Shown one piece after another: positions 45,172 through 55,350 of a DNA stretch of 64,000 nt. Under the pieces are notes generated by a model. It did not search any database, was not told the origin of the DNA, and saw nothing but the letters and a program-made list of their open reading frames with translations. A program made the position numbers and the translations under genes. How positions within the stretch are numbered: position 1 is the first letter of the stretch; every line of letters begins with the position of its first letter. Location: positions 6,539,458-6,603,457 of the forward strand of contig JASSKH010000031.1 in the NCBI GenBank assembly GCA_031763025.1, in the 5' to 3' direction. This DNA is from Macrocystis pyrifera (taxonomy: Eukaryota > Sar > Phaeophyceae > Laminariales > Laminariaceae).

Positions 45172-45486
45172 CTGTCGCAAGGAAGGAAACAAACAAGACA
45201 CGAGGGCTTGTGGGTGCAAGTGCGGTGGGGTGCGATGTGGTACGGTGCAGTGCAAGAGAGGTTGGCTGGACTCTAGAGGCTTGTCGGGTCCAGGGAACAC
45301 AACACGTACTCCCCAGATATGTCGCGACAGGAATGAAATGAAACACAAAACCCGACAACTTCTAAAATGATACCAAATACAAGTTCTTCTCCACTATCCA
45401 AGTTGAATCCAGTGCCTTTCAAAACGTCACTGCTTTGTTTGGGCGATATGTACATGTACTCCATACCGGAAGCCACCCATTCTCAC

Positions 45487-46362
45487 CTCTCGTACCAAGC
45501 CAACAGCCAGATTTCCTTGCCCGGTGGACCCACAGGATACCAACGTCGGGGTCGGCGGTAACGAAACACGACGTACACTTTCGAAGCTGCCATCATCGTC
45601 ACTGCTGGAAAGCGCGGCGGCCGCGGAATCCAACCCGATACTACTCTCCCGCGAGTGCTCGTCGAAGCCACCCTTGTGCGAATCGCCGTCAAGTACGTCC
45701 CCGCAAGTGCCTTGGCTGTCGTCCAGCCCGATGTGGTCCGAGTGCTGAAAGCTCGTGCCATCGAGAATCCCGTGCGTGAAGCTAATCGGTCGGGAGCTCT
45801 CGCTTCTCGGCAAACTTCGCTGATGAACCGAGCCGGAGGGGGGGTCAAGAAGCTCGTCAGCAATGTCGAACGTCAGCGGCGGGTCGTTGAAGGGAGAAAC
45901 GCACCCGACACCACCAGCGCTGCCGTCGATACGGTGATCTATTCTACCCTGCGCCGCCGCCGCCGCCGCCGCTGTCGCCGCGATAACGCCTTCCTCGTCG
46001 TCTTCGCTCTCCTTGCCGCTGCCGCCCACGGACGAAAACAGCTCCCCATCAGTGACGTCGGCACCACCATCATCACCGTCACTAGATGAGCCGATGTCTC
46101 CGATGTCGAGGGAGTGCTGGCGCCCCAGGACGCCTCGGCTGGGCCGAGGCGCGTTGATTCGGCAAATGACGTCTTCCCAGTGCATCCGGGTGTCCGGCGG
46201 CGACGCGGACACGTCGTGGGAAGGCGTCGATGGAGAAAAAGCCACATCACCGTCGTTCCGGAAAGTCGAGGGAGGTGGTAGTACGCCGTCCCCGGGAGGT
46301 GTCGAGGCGGCTGTTCCTTCGGAGGACGTCGACAGAGAGGGAGAAACGGCACATTTCCGGGG
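45487..46362 (-). CDS. Gene X, candidate exon 3 (large, acidic Ser/Pro-rich)
   Basis: The acceptor CCCTTACCCTTCTCTAG supplies the only in-frame stop, so the frame is open for 292 codons from here to a GTGAGA donor. The N-terminal ~60 residues are Ser/Thr/Pro-rich with a repeated STPxxDG pattern. Then come HWEDVICRINAPRPSRGVLG and RQHSLDIGDIGSSSDGDDGG, an alanine run near residue 125 and several acidic Ser clusters (SSSDDDGSFESVRRVSLPP). This looks like a disordered, phosphorylation-prone regulatory region. Phase 0 at both ends. The alternative to the upstream intron is a frameshift (see the intron entry). Confidence 0.6.
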
Positions 46363-46589
46363 CTAGAGAAGGGTAAGGGTGGGTCTTTAACACCACGTCG
46401 GGGTGTGAACAGGGACAGGGACGCGCCGTCTCGGGGTGTCGAGAGGGAGAGTAGGTCTGTGCGGGTTGTGACGGCGGGAAATGGCGCATCGTCCTGTGGT
46501 GTCAAGGGGGGTATTACAGCATCGGTCCGTGAAAGCAAGAGAGGAAGCAGCGCCGGCACATCATCGGCCGTAGGCGTGGAGGGCGCTAC
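46363..46589 (-). other. Inferred 227-base intron of gene X
   Basis: A CAG|GTAGCG donor in phase 0 at the end of exon 2 and a polypyrimidine CCCTTCTCTAG acceptor bound this stretch. Removing it joins exon 2 to exon 3 in frame. The stretch is itself open in the frame of exon 2 and Pro/Ser/Thr-rich, so it may be retained in some transcripts. If it is retained, the frame of exon 3 is lost. Confidence 0.5.
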
Positions 46590-46906
46590 CTGACTTGGCG
46601 GTGTAGAGGGGAGTATCTCGTTCAGAACAGTCGAAGGGTGGGCGGGGAAAGACGCCAGGCCTTTCAAGGAAAGGGGCGTCAGGTAGACGGGCCGAATCAA
46701 GGGCGCAGGAACCTGTTCCAACCCGTCGGACGCCTTGATGTACGTGGCGGAGTCGTCGCGGTGCGAGCTGATGTCCTGGATCGGTAGGGGGTGACGACTC
46801 GAGCTGTTGTTCTCGGTCAGAAGAGATGGCCTCTTTGCGCTGAGCCCTTTGCGAAGGCGGGGGACGTTGGGCCTGTCGACCTTCTCCTCTCGGCCGTCTT
46901 CGGCTT
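46590..46906 (-). CDS. Gene X, candidate exon 2
   Basis: An acceptor (CGCTTTCTATCAG) precedes 317 bases. The first two complete the Glu codon begun in exon 1, then the frame reads AEDGREEKVDRPNVPRLRKG, LSAKRPSLLTENNSSSRHPL and DISSHRDDSATYIKASDGLE, ending in a Pro/Ser-rich segment at CAG|GTAGCG. Charged N-terminal part, likely disordered. Phase agreement with exon 1 across a 1.3 kb intron supports the model. Confidence 0.58.
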
Positions 46907-48224
46907 CTGATAGAAAGCGTCGCAGACACACAAGGCATGGTATGACATCACATGAGACAGGCGAAGCACACGGGGGTGGGAGGGGGCACAAGGTAAAGCG
47001 AGAGGGGTGCGTGGGGGTGAGGGGTGGCTGAACGTCAGCACGGCTACCCGAAGGAGTGAAAAACGTAACGCTCAAATTAAACAAAATCAAAATCAGACAT
47101 AGGAAGAGTTGGTTGTGAAGTACTGTAGTCGGGAGAAACGTTTTTTTTCATCACCATCACGAACTTTCCCTGGGTGAGAAAAGGCCGCCGCGTGACGATG
47201 TAGACTGAAAGTACCGCTGCTGATATATATTTGCCTTCTTGTTGACGTGTCGTTTTGTCGACACTTCGCGCTGCGAAACATGTGAATCCATTTGTCCAAG
47301 ATGTAAGTATCAACAGATATATTTACACGGGGACAACGGGCTCTTGAAGTGCGCGGGAGGGTGGGGTGGTGGGGGGGGGTGTAGATGTGGTGGGGGCCAT
47401 ATAGAGAGGCAGCAGCGATTGCTAGCGGTTGTATCAACACCACCTACCCATCGAACAGTTTACTTACCACCTTAGTACCTGATAGAGGGAGGGGGAGAGC
47501 CGTCACGATATCATCAATCACACCCGGGTTTGTTCTGTATGCCACAGCGAAATTAGCGCGAGAGGGAGCCAAGCAAAACAAAAAACGTGGAGTTCATACA
47601 TTTTTACGATCGCATGTCGTACGTAGTTCCTCGAAACGAAATGACCGAAAACCATTGGTGCAGACCGAATAATCAATGGTGTGTCTTCGAGGATGCATGT
47701 GACAGCATAGACAAAACGAAACAGCACGCCTGCCTTGATGACGGTGGGACAAACCAATGGAGTGGTTTTTTTTCACGAAGATGAAGGAGCCGTCTTCCTG
47801 TATTTAAAATAGCGTTGTAGGTTACGCTAGGATTACGAACGGACGACACCTACCCCTACGTAGAAGCAGGTAGAAATGGAAGAATGGACGACGGATGACC
47901 AGCCACGTGTGTTTGTGCGGCAGATGTGCATCTACGATTCGTGCTTGCAGTAGGTGCATATATAATGTCGGATTTTACATGTGGGCTGGGTACTTGTTTG
48001 TGTGAAGCAAGCGCTCTAATTTTCGCTGACAACAAGCCACGGATGCTTGGATGTGACCCTATTTTTAGTTATACTCTAGAAGAATGGCCCAGCAGATCGT
48101 CTGCCATATTTTCCCCAAAACAAAACAGGTCCTCGTACAAAAATATACTCTGCCGTGTACCATAAAATATCATAAGCACAGATGCCAGGTAACTTCACAA
48201 AACGTAGGCCAGATGAGTGCTGAC
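46907..48224 (-). other. Inferred 1.3 kb intron of gene X
   Basis: GTCAGC donor and TATCAG acceptor. It contains a G-rich block at about 47350-47395 and short frames on both strands, including 47587-47784 (+), which has no motif. No MITE copies lie in it. Confidence 0.45.
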
Positions 48225-48551
48225 CTGGGTCACTCCCTTCGTCAGATCCGCTGTCCCGCCGTTTTCGCTTGTTATCGCGCCCGCGCCGGAGCTCGATGGG
48301 CCTTGCCTCCACCGACGTCCCGGACAGCAGGTTGCACAGCAGGGCACCCGGCCCCTGGCTGGGCTGTGGGCCGATGAACTGGACTTCGATGCACACAGTC
48401 TTGGAGGAGCCAATGCCACCCGGGCTGTTTTTAGCTTCGTTACCGCCGGTGGCCAAGGTAGTAGTAGTGGAGGAGCTGAGCGCTAGCCGCCTGACGGCTG
48501 TGTATCTCTCCCGAAAAGACGAAAGCACCGAAGCCTCCTTGAGTTTGGAGC
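48225..48551 (-). CDS. Gene X, candidate exon 1 (internal; 5' exon not found)
   Basis: The acceptor TACCCCCACACAG precedes 327 bases. The frame reads LKEASVLSSFRERYTAVRRL and ALSSSTTTTLATGGNEAKNS, then SKTVCIEVQFIGPQPSQGPG and ALLCNLLSGTSVEARPIELR. A basic cluster RRGRDNKRKRRD, resembling a bipartite nuclear localisation signal, is followed by acidic SGSDEGSD. It begins with two bases of a split codon, so at least one upstream exon exists. The GTCAGC donor leaves phase 1, matching exon 2. I cannot assign a family; a nuclear protein is inferred from the basic cluster alone. Confidence 0.6.
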
Positions 48552-49044
48552 CTGTGTGGGGGTAAACAACAAGTAGGTACGGTTAGTGCATGCTATTGAA
48601 TCTTGATATGCTTCGGACGCCCGCAGACGATGAATCCTTTTTACACAGGTTCTGGTGCGACCTGAATCGAAGTATCCTATACTGTATCAACACCGCAGTA
48701 TGTGCGAGCAGAGCCCCTCTTCTATCGCCACTCTGCCCCCAAACAAATACGCTACATTCTCTTCGTGGAGGCTCCTATTCACTATGCAGACACTCGGACC
48801 ACGCCCCCATGGTAAATAAACACTCTTGGTTTGCCCTATGTCGTGGAAATGTTCCCCCCACCTGTCCACAACCCTTGCCTGGTATGTATGTTAAGAGTTG
48901 TAGGCTGTGTGTGGGTGGTATAATAACCGCTTTCCGACTGCGCCCACCATTGTAGGGGACATACAAATCGAAATTCGTGTGGAGCTTACAGTGTATTGCA
49001 CTGCAATATAGAAAAGATAAATCGCGCGGCGGGGGGGGAGTGTA

Positions 49045-49140
49045 GGGGGGGGAGATACTCGATATAATGCAATGCCCGTAGTCGTATGGCCCTAGACCCT
49101 CACATCCCACAACGCCGGGACGGAGCACGTCGCGGGTCGG
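49045..49140 (-). mobile_element. R element fragment, C-run end only
   Basis: GAGATACTCGATATAATGCA, TGCCCGTAGTCGTATGGCCC and CGCCGGGACGGAGCACGTCG match the ~95 bases at the C-run end of R. The outer boundary is again a G/C homopolymer, and sequence beyond about 49140 does not match. This is truncation at the opposite end from the homopolymer. Confidence 0.65.
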
Positions 49141-49314
49141 GGCGGGGGGGGCTACAGACAATTAACGGCCACGATTATACCCTTCTAGTTCTTCACGTCA
49201 AACCGTTCTTCTGTTGATAGTCGTCGACAATAAATGGATGTACCTTAATTTTTTTTTTTTATTCCAAGTGTTTTTTTTTTTCCCACGACGGGGGCACAGT
49301 CCTAAACGGCTTCA

Positions 49315-49403
49315 CCCTTTTAGGACCGCAGTCCCGTTTGGGGAACGAACTACTTGGAATTTGACTGGTCCGTCCCCACGATGAGAGTGCGGTGCTAAGG
49401 GGC
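49315..49403. mobile_element. Second inverted-repeat family (CCGCAGTCCCG), copy 2
   Basis: The left arm CCCTTTTAGGACCGCAGTCC and the right arm with GTGCGGTGCTAAGG flank an interior TACTTGGAATTTGACTGG, matching the copy at 56547. The right arm is diverged. A partial repeat of the arm with TTCCAAGTG precedes it at 49262-49312. Confidence 0.7.
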
Positions 49404-49458
49404 GCCGGGGTCATTGATGGAGATTTGACGGAAACAAGTTTAATTCGGGGGCCGATAC

Positions 49459-49567
49459 TATTACGGGGGTCCATAGTAAATAGGACCAAATATTGTTAGT
49501 AAAAATAGGTAATTGTATAGTTTTTTGAGTCCAACGTAGGTCCTATATAATATGCCCCCCCGTGATA
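49459..49567 (-). mobile_element. TATTACGGGGG MITE, copy 16
   Basis: Ends TATTACGGGGGTCCATAG and TATGCCCCCCCGTGATA. The interior AAATATTGTTAGTAAAAATA gives minus orientation. Confidence 0.88.
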
Positions 49568-49840
49568 GTGCTGGAGTTACAGCGGTAGTGCTTGACGCAC
49601 CCTTACTAAAACAAGAACAGCAACACCTACCCGAACAAGAAAGAGGGAATCCAGCCATATAGCCAGCATTCTTGGTTCTTACTGCTATTAATAATACCAT
49701 GTAGGTGTCTACTGTAGTGCATTAGGTAGGAGGACTGTACTTATAGTAGTATTGCATATGATACGCCTCGTACGAGAGATAATAACAGGGTACCACTCGT
49801 ACGGCCGCCACTACCATTACTACTACTGCTACTACTACTG

Positions 49841-49865
<25 letters not shown>

Positions 49866-49871
<6 letters not shown>

Positions 49872-49975
49872 GGGGGTCCATAGTTAACGGGACCAAATTT
49901 TGTTAGTAACTATATTTAAATATATAGGTTTTTTAGTGTATCATAGGTCCTATTAACTATGGACCCCCCGTAATA
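49866..49975 (-). mobile_element. TATTACGGGGG MITE, copy 17, inside a (CTA)n microsatellite
   Basis: CTACTACTA triplets run from about 49818 up to the element, whose end reads TACTACGGGGGTCCATAG. The triplets continue (TACTACTATTACTG) after its GTAATA end. The host sequence is rich in the TA target dinucleotide. Confidence 0.9.
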
Positions 49976-49979
49976 CTAC

Positions 49980-50950
49980 TATTACTGTAGCGGTATTAGA
50001 CGATATCCGATTCGTGTCTGACTGGAATTTGTGTACGTACGATACATCATCGTCGGAAGTTCTTGCTACTGCAAAAATGACCCCGTACTATCTCCAAATT
50101 GTCGGTCCTGATAAACGGGGGTGCAATTCCAGCCGGCGGCGGGTTGAGGGGAAGACTACTCACCGCTGTTACACTGCTGTTACATACGTATTGACGAATG
50201 GGCACTCGCTTTTCATCTGGAACGGACAAGATACACTGCAAATAATATTCAAGGCCGAATAATAAAAAAAATGTTGTGGTTAGAATTTGTAGGCGATTTG
50301 TGGCGGTAGATTCCACCAACATATTCTTCGACACGACGATGGTTGAAGAAAACTGTGTACGGTACGAGATAAAGGGACTGGTGGTGTTTTTAGCCAATGG
50401 TCGATTGGATCTGATTGGCTAAGCGTTGAGGTTAGTTTGCTGCATTTGTATCGTAGACAGCAGTGAGTACTGATGAAGCTGGGTAGAATGGACGATTTAA
50501 CGTGAAGACAACAAAAACAACAACAATAACAACAACAACAACAGAGTAAGTGGTCCTCCACCACACTGCTGTCGAGCAAAATGGTGATCTCCCCTCTCCT
50601 CTTTTGTGGTGGTGGCGCTTCCAACAATAAGCTGTTGAAGTTTATGGTCTGCTTGTTGCTTGTATGATTTCAGCAGCAGCAGCAGCAGCAGCAGCAGCAC
50701 CACCATCCCCAACCGCACCAACGACAACACGTCATATTTTGATCAACGTGGTAACGTGGTCCAAGCGAAAGCAGCCACGCAACCAAGCAAGCGAGGGTGG
50801 CGCGGTGGCGAGCAAAAAAAATGGAATGAACAGAAAAGCTAAACACGTCGCAAAGAGAGTAACCAAAGCAACATGATACCTGGCCATGGCAACGCAACCC
50901 GGTTGGTTGACCAATGTTCGGGCGACTTTTTGGTGAAAACTAATAAATGT
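49980..50950. other. No gene supported; repeats T and CAG
   Basis: Contains the T copy at 50478-50545 and a (CAG)n block at about 50672-50700. Frames around the CAG block (60-77 codons on both strands) are repeat-driven. A CAGCGGTATTAG-type start to a coding segment was sought and not found. Confidence 0.4.
50478..50545 (+). repeat. Repeat T, copy with CAA-type tail
   Basis: GGGTAGAATGGACGATTTAA, CGTGAAGACAACAAAAACAA and a following CAACAA tail match the 3' part of the copy at 62596. Confidence 0.5.
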
Positions 50951-50956
50951 CTTGAT

Positions 50957-51199
50957 TTTCACGGGCGACCATAGTAATCAGAACCCATCGTGTAGACTAA
51001 ACTATATACCTGGTACATATTACGGGGGTCCATAGTTAACAGGACCTATGGTGTACATAAAAACCTATATATTTTACTATTTTTACTAACAAAATTTGGT
51101 CCTGTTAACTATGGACCCCCGTAATACCAGGTATTCCAGTATTTTTATTATTAATAATCACAATAAATATTTGGTCCTGATTACTATCACGGGGGTTCA
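50957..51199 (+). mobile_element. TATTACGGGGG MITE, copy 18, split by copy 19
   Basis: The outer left part starts TTCACGGGCGACCATAGTAA. The outer right part ends GATTACTATCACGGGGGTTC. They are separated by an intact inner copy at 51018. The outer copy is old: its terminal repeats are mutated and its interior holds TACCTGGTA on one side of the insertion and TACCAGGTA on the other. Confidence 0.8.
51018..51126 (+). mobile_element. TATTACGGGGG MITE, copy 19, nested in copy 18
   Basis: Near-consensus element with GTTAAC in both terminal repeats. It is flanked by TACCTGGTA (51007) and TACCAGGTA (51125), so it inserted near the centre of an imperfect palindrome. Confidence 0.92.
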
Positions 51200-51308
51200 T
51201 ATTACGGGGGTCTACAGTTAACAGGACCTATGGCATACATAAAAACCTATATATTTAGGTATTTTTACTAACAATATTTGGTCCTGTTAACTATAGACCC
51301 CCGTAATA
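51200..51308 (+). mobile_element. TATTACGGGGG MITE, copy 20
   Basis: Ends TATTACGGGGGTCTACAG and CTATAGACCCCCGTAATA: the same substitution (CTA for CCA) occurs compensated in both arms. It directly abuts the outer copy 18. Confidence 0.92.
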
Positions 51309-51371
51309 GTAAAAAAATATTGTTAGTAAAAATAGGTAAATATATTGGTTTTTGGGTGTACCCCCGGTAAT
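51309..51371 (-). mobile_element. Truncated MITE fragment
   Basis: AATATTGTTAGTAAAAATAG and ATATATTGGTTTTTGGGTGT are followed by CCCCCGGTAATA. The left arm and part of the right arm are missing, as in an internal deletion derivative. Confidence 0.75.
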
Positions 51372-52140
51372 AGTGTATCGTGATGCCTAGCGCCCGCGGC
51401 TCAGTGTATGTACACGCCTCCCTAGAGTAGAAGGATGGAGAATCATACGGACGCTGACTGGGTATGCTGGATATCCACGAGGAGGGAAATTGCTGAATGC
51501 TGAAACCGTTTTTCGTGACAATAATGCAAGGTGCGTACCGTAGTAGCCGGCGAGAGAAGCGGGGGGGGGGGGGGGGGGGCGCTGCAATGTGATCCGGGAT
51601 CTGAGTCACGACTCCGGGGGGAGCAGGAGAGAGCAGAGTGGATACAATAAGAAGTGGGGTGATATACACAAAAGAGGAAAAAATGGAGTGTGTGTGTCGG
51701 CGGGGGGGGGGGGGGGGGGGGGGGGGGGGGTGTAATGCACATCACAACAGGAGGAACAGAAAACCTTACTCGTTTAACAATAGCTCTCCTGGTAGTTTGC
51801 TACTTTGTCGGTTGCTTGGTTGCGAGAAGTCAGGCACACACATCACAGCGTCACAACAAAACAGCAAACAACCGGACAATAAAACAGTAACTACTAGTGT
51901 AATAGTGGTCACTACATATACAGCAGTAGTAGTAGTAGTAACAGGAAGAAGTCTGAGGACTAACTTGTTGTCCGCAGCAGCACGGTGGGACGAGGAAGGT
52001 CGGGGTATTATCCTTTGTCTGCATCAGACTCTACCATGATGAGATGAGCCGTACGCAAGGACTGCAAAACAGCAACCGATAGAAGTGGAGGAAATTTTAT
52101 GTATACGGGAGCAACACATATTTTTTCACTCGGGGCGTTG
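51372..52140. other. G-runs and unique sequence, no gene supported
   Basis: G homopolymers lie at about 51561-51580 and 51702-51730 (29 G). Frames on both strands over 51.4-52.04 kb are not convincing. Confidence 0.4.
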
Positions 52141-52205
52141 AGTGGGTGGAGTGTGCGGGGAGCTGCGTGTGGGGGGGGGGGGGGGGATGGGGGGGGAGGA
52201 GGGGG

Positions 52206-52352
52206 GGATCAGCGGTGAATTCTCGCACTTTTTCCGACGAGGTTGATGGTTTAAATGACGATAAGAACACCTTTCCTTTGTTCGGTTCCGGAGGGACCCC
52301 GAAAGCCCAAGTTGTTGAAACTGTGCTTTCGTGTCGGATGAGCAGATTGTAA
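52206..52352 (+). CDS. Possible exon, strand uncertain
   Basis: The plus-strand frame reads AVNSRTFSDEVDGLNDDKNT and FPLFGSGGTPKAQVVETVLS, then reaches a GTAAGA donor-like site at about 52350. A G-run lies just upstream in place of an acceptor. The minus strand is also open (NLLIRHESTVSTTWAFGVPP), so strand and reality are both uncertain. No family recognised. Confidence 0.28.
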   Translation, partial: GSAVNSRTFSDEVDGLNDDKNTFPLFGSGGTPKAQVVETVLSCRMSRL

Positions 52353-54767
52353 GACATACGTACGTGTATAAACTCGTGCGATTACTCTCCTCCTATTCTG
52401 AAGAAACTCCGCGAGCTTGCTCTATAAATTCTATCTGGGCGAACTGGTTGCTGGTGTCAAATAAAATAGCCCTTTTTTGATGAGAGCCTTTCTCCCACCG
52501 AATCCTGTAGCTAGGTAATAGGACCTGCTATTAATAACTACCGGTAACTAACAGCAGTTGTACACATACATACCAGTATTTACTAAATAGCGACGTCAGC
52601 CACTGGACGGAGGCAACAGAAAACAAGCCAGTAGCCTTCGTAACGATAGTCTTCTAGATGGAGAGGGGGGTACATGCTTACGATTTTTTTCAGGCACCAG
52701 ATATGTATATATACTACTGCTGTAGACTACCGGTATATACCACCGGGTATACGTGTATCGTGTTGATGAGGGCATGGTGGGAAAACTGAGCCAAAGGTTC
52801 AAATCCGACCGAATACACCGCACCGCAGCTATTAGTTTAGTATATATAGCTGCTGCAGCAGCTGCTGACATGTTGTGCAGCAAGCGGCTGCTGCTGTTGT
52901 TAAGCTGCTGTTGCCCCTGTATTTCTTATTTCGGTTATACAAGAAAGAGTAGAAGTAGGCGTGCCCTGCTGCAGTGTTCAGCACGTGCTTGAAGCTAAAC
53001 ACCAAGCATCCAGCAGGAGGAGCGAGCAGGGACTATACATATATATACGGTTCAGCAAAAAAAAAAATGTTACAAAACGGAAGTTCATGTAAATACTCTA
53101 TTAAAAAATACTACTATTAATACCCGACTACCCGCACTATGCCCCGATAGCTGGCCTGCACAAGCTGTTACTTACTATTAATACTATTACTAGTGCCACT
53201 GAAAAAATCGAGGCATACATTATTCCTGTAATGTACCCGGGGTGGGCAAGAAGTAGTGCATACCAGGTAAATATATTTGTCATGTGATGGAATAGAAAAA
53301 AAAGTTGCGCTGCATGTTGGTGCGGCCGACGCAGAACGTTTGGGACGGGGTGAACAACGCAGGTCCTGGACTCGTCTCCGTAGAAAGCGCGCAGATCCCG
53401 TCCGGCGCGAGACAGAGATATTAATAAAAGTTGATTTACGCCAGTGAGGTGGGGTTAGGTGGGATCGGGCGGAATATTGGAGACCCGACCGTTCGTAAAG
53501 GTTTGTCGGTCCTGGTCTGCCTGTGACTTTTTTGCTCATGAGCAAGGGGAAGAACCCTGAAGATGATGATGATCCTGACCGCCCTGCATGATTCCAATCT
53601 CCAGCTGGCGAAAAATATAATTTACTTGTATAATAAGCAGGTAATAATCACACGCCTGGAATGTCGCGAGTACCAGATATAGTAGTGCATGCAGCGCTGT
53701 TCTTAGAAGCCTGTCGTTGATATGTTAATGTTGGTGTTGCTGTAGACAGGTTTACAACTAACTATGCTACATACACGTGGTACATATACATATCTGGTAC
53801 CTGGTATGCATTAATTTTTGCCAAGAGAAGAATTCCCGACACTTTCTGATTCACAGATTATTCTCGAGAGAAGTGGTTTTGTCGTCGCATGCCACCCGAA
53901 CAACTGAAGAATCGTACACAAGACGCAATCGGCGCACACACAGAGACCTCGAACAAACCCGCAAATTTAATATTTAATGGAGACTGCGCTGCGATACCAC
54001 GACTAATAAATCACAAAATATGAAAGTTAAGTGTTAACCCTGTCTGTCTGTGTAATCTTCACACCAACACATCGCTCTTTCTACCAGCATAACATCATAC
54101 TAACCAGGGGGAGAGTGTCTCGCGCCGATTCCTCAATCCCAGAAAGGTACAAGCTCCGTGGTCACAAGGCTACGACACGACCACATTATTATCGAGCGGT
54201 AAGCAGGGCAGACAATGCGCCTCGTTCAGGGTTTCACAGGTACGTGTAGCGGTATAGTACATACAGCAGTATGGGCCCGCCGACGAGCCACACCTAATCT
54301 GACCTAAAAAAGCCTTGCTTACAATATCATTCTGAGATACTCCTTGTTTCACCTTGAGCTACCATAACCGTGAATTTATTTACTATTATACCGCTGTGTA
54401 CGCCGCCGTTGTGCTCATATTCTTAATCCAATTTTCTGGGTATCGTTCCCAAGAAAGCGAGTCATTGATTCACTATTAATATGTTTATTCGGCTCTTTCT
54501 TATTTTTGGTGGCAATTTACATACCAGGTAGTAGGTACTAACGCACTGCTGTACGCAGCTTCTTCCGCATAATGCACTCGTGTACATATCCTATATAGCT
54601 CGAGCACCACAAGCACCGAAACCTAACTAATCACACAGACGGCTATAATCGACTATACACGCAGTAGGGATACCCACTACAATCCCCACGTCGGTGTATA
54701 GAGCTCAACTTACCATATATTCACCATGCATGTATATCTATGAATGAACGTATTAAATTTTCCAGGG
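52353..54767. other. Largely unique sequence, no gene fixed
   Basis: Contains TACCAGGTA or TACCTGGTA words at 53261, 53798 and 54532. A short plus-strand frame at about 53312 (MLVRPTQNVWDGVNN...) and a minus-strand frame over the same bases are both open, neither supported by splice sites. A 36-base minus-strand stretch near 54330-54365 has splice-like ends but is too small to call. Confidence 0.35.
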
Positions 54768-54873
54768 GACCATAGTAAATAGAACCTACGGTACACACAA
54801 AATCCTACGTGGTATATATTTCCGTATTTCTACTAACAGTATTTGGTCCTACTAAATATGGTCCCCCGTAATA
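54768..54873 (+). mobile_element. TATTACGGGGG MITE, copy 21, in gene W intron
   Basis: The left end has worn to TTCCAGGGGACCATAGTAAA. The right end is ATATGGTCCCCCGTAATA. TACGTGGTA at 54806 is inserted where the consensus has CCTATATATT. It ends 12 bases from the donor of a gene W exon, so it lies inside the following intron. Confidence 0.85.
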
Positions 54874-54884
54874 GTCTCTCTCAC

Positions 54885-54971
54885 CTCTCTTTCGGTTGAC
54901 CCCCCGTTACGTGGAACGACCAGCAGCGCTTCTTTGTGGCCGTTGAAGCGGTCATTTCCAAATCTTGCCCC
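54885..54971 (-). CDS. Gene W, candidate exon 3
   Basis: A textbook acceptor (GAACCTCATTTCAG) and donor (GAG|GTGAGA) bound 29 codons: GARFGNDRFNGHKEALLVVP then RNGGSTERE. Phase 0 at both ends agrees with the exon at 55093-55223. Continuation beyond the MITE-containing intron was not identified. Function unknown. Confidence 0.58.
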
Positions 54972-55092
54972 CTGAAATGAGGTTCAACCAGAACCAGAAC
55001 CAGGAAGGACAGAGAGACTAATTACTAAATAAAGTGGTAGGAGTAGTCTTCCCGACCCTCGTGCCCTGAGCTGGCGAGGTGTGAGAACTAAC

Positions 55093-55223
55093 CTCCTCGC
55101 TGTTGCTGCTGGTGCTGCTGGTGCTGGTGCTGCTACTGGAAGAGGAGTCGCTCTGAAGACTCGATCGTCGTAAGATAGCACGGCTGGCCAAGAAGCAGCG
55201 ATCGACGTTGCGGCAGCCCAATA
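55093..55223 (-). CDS. Gene W, candidate exon 2 (Ser-rich)
   Basis: Acceptor ATTTACTATTAG, then 131 bases reading LGCRNVDRCFLASRAILRRS followed by SLQSDSSSSSSTSTSSTSSN and SEE, then a GTTAGT donor in phase 0. Two leading bases complete a codon from an unidentified upstream exon. A possible linking exon lies near 55435-55505 (YNTSDTSGLSSVEEAEERG). The Ser run is encoded by AGC/TCC triplets, partly microsatellite-like. Likely disordered. Confidence 0.5.
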
Positions 55224-55304
55224 CTAATAGTAAATAAATGTTGTTTCTGTATATAAAAGAAGTACAAGTGGCAGCACTAGTTACTGCTGTAGTGGTACCA
55301 GCAC

Positions 55305-55309
55305 GGGGA

Positions 55310-55341
<32 letters not shown>

Positions 55342-55350
55342 GCTGCTGCA
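55305..55350 (+). repeat. (GCT)n microsatellite
   Basis: About 12 uninterrupted GCT triplets, then CGCTGCTGC. It is inside the gene W region, probably in an intron or a poly-Ser/Gln-coding part. Confidence 0.9.

Larger units (their letters stand above)
48560..49440. other. Upstream of gene X: possible 5' exon, R fragment, MITE-2 copy
   Basis: A possible minus-strand upstream exon ends near 48858 (GGACAG|GTGGGG), but its frame is not decisive. R and second-family elements are listed separately. A T-run lies at 49251-49281. Confidence 0.35.

Noticed and set aside
45939-47090. 383-codon minus-strand frame taken as a single-exon gene
   Set aside because: Its last third is Arg-rich and reads as the wrong frame of exon 3. 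Splitting it at GTAGCG and CTCTAG gives a better protein and phase agreement with neighbours, so I used the spliced model.
47587-47784. 65-codon plus-strand frame with Trp/Cys/Asp content
   Set aside because: It lies in the inferred gene X intron on the opposite strand, has no motif, and a minus-strand frame of the same length overlaps it.
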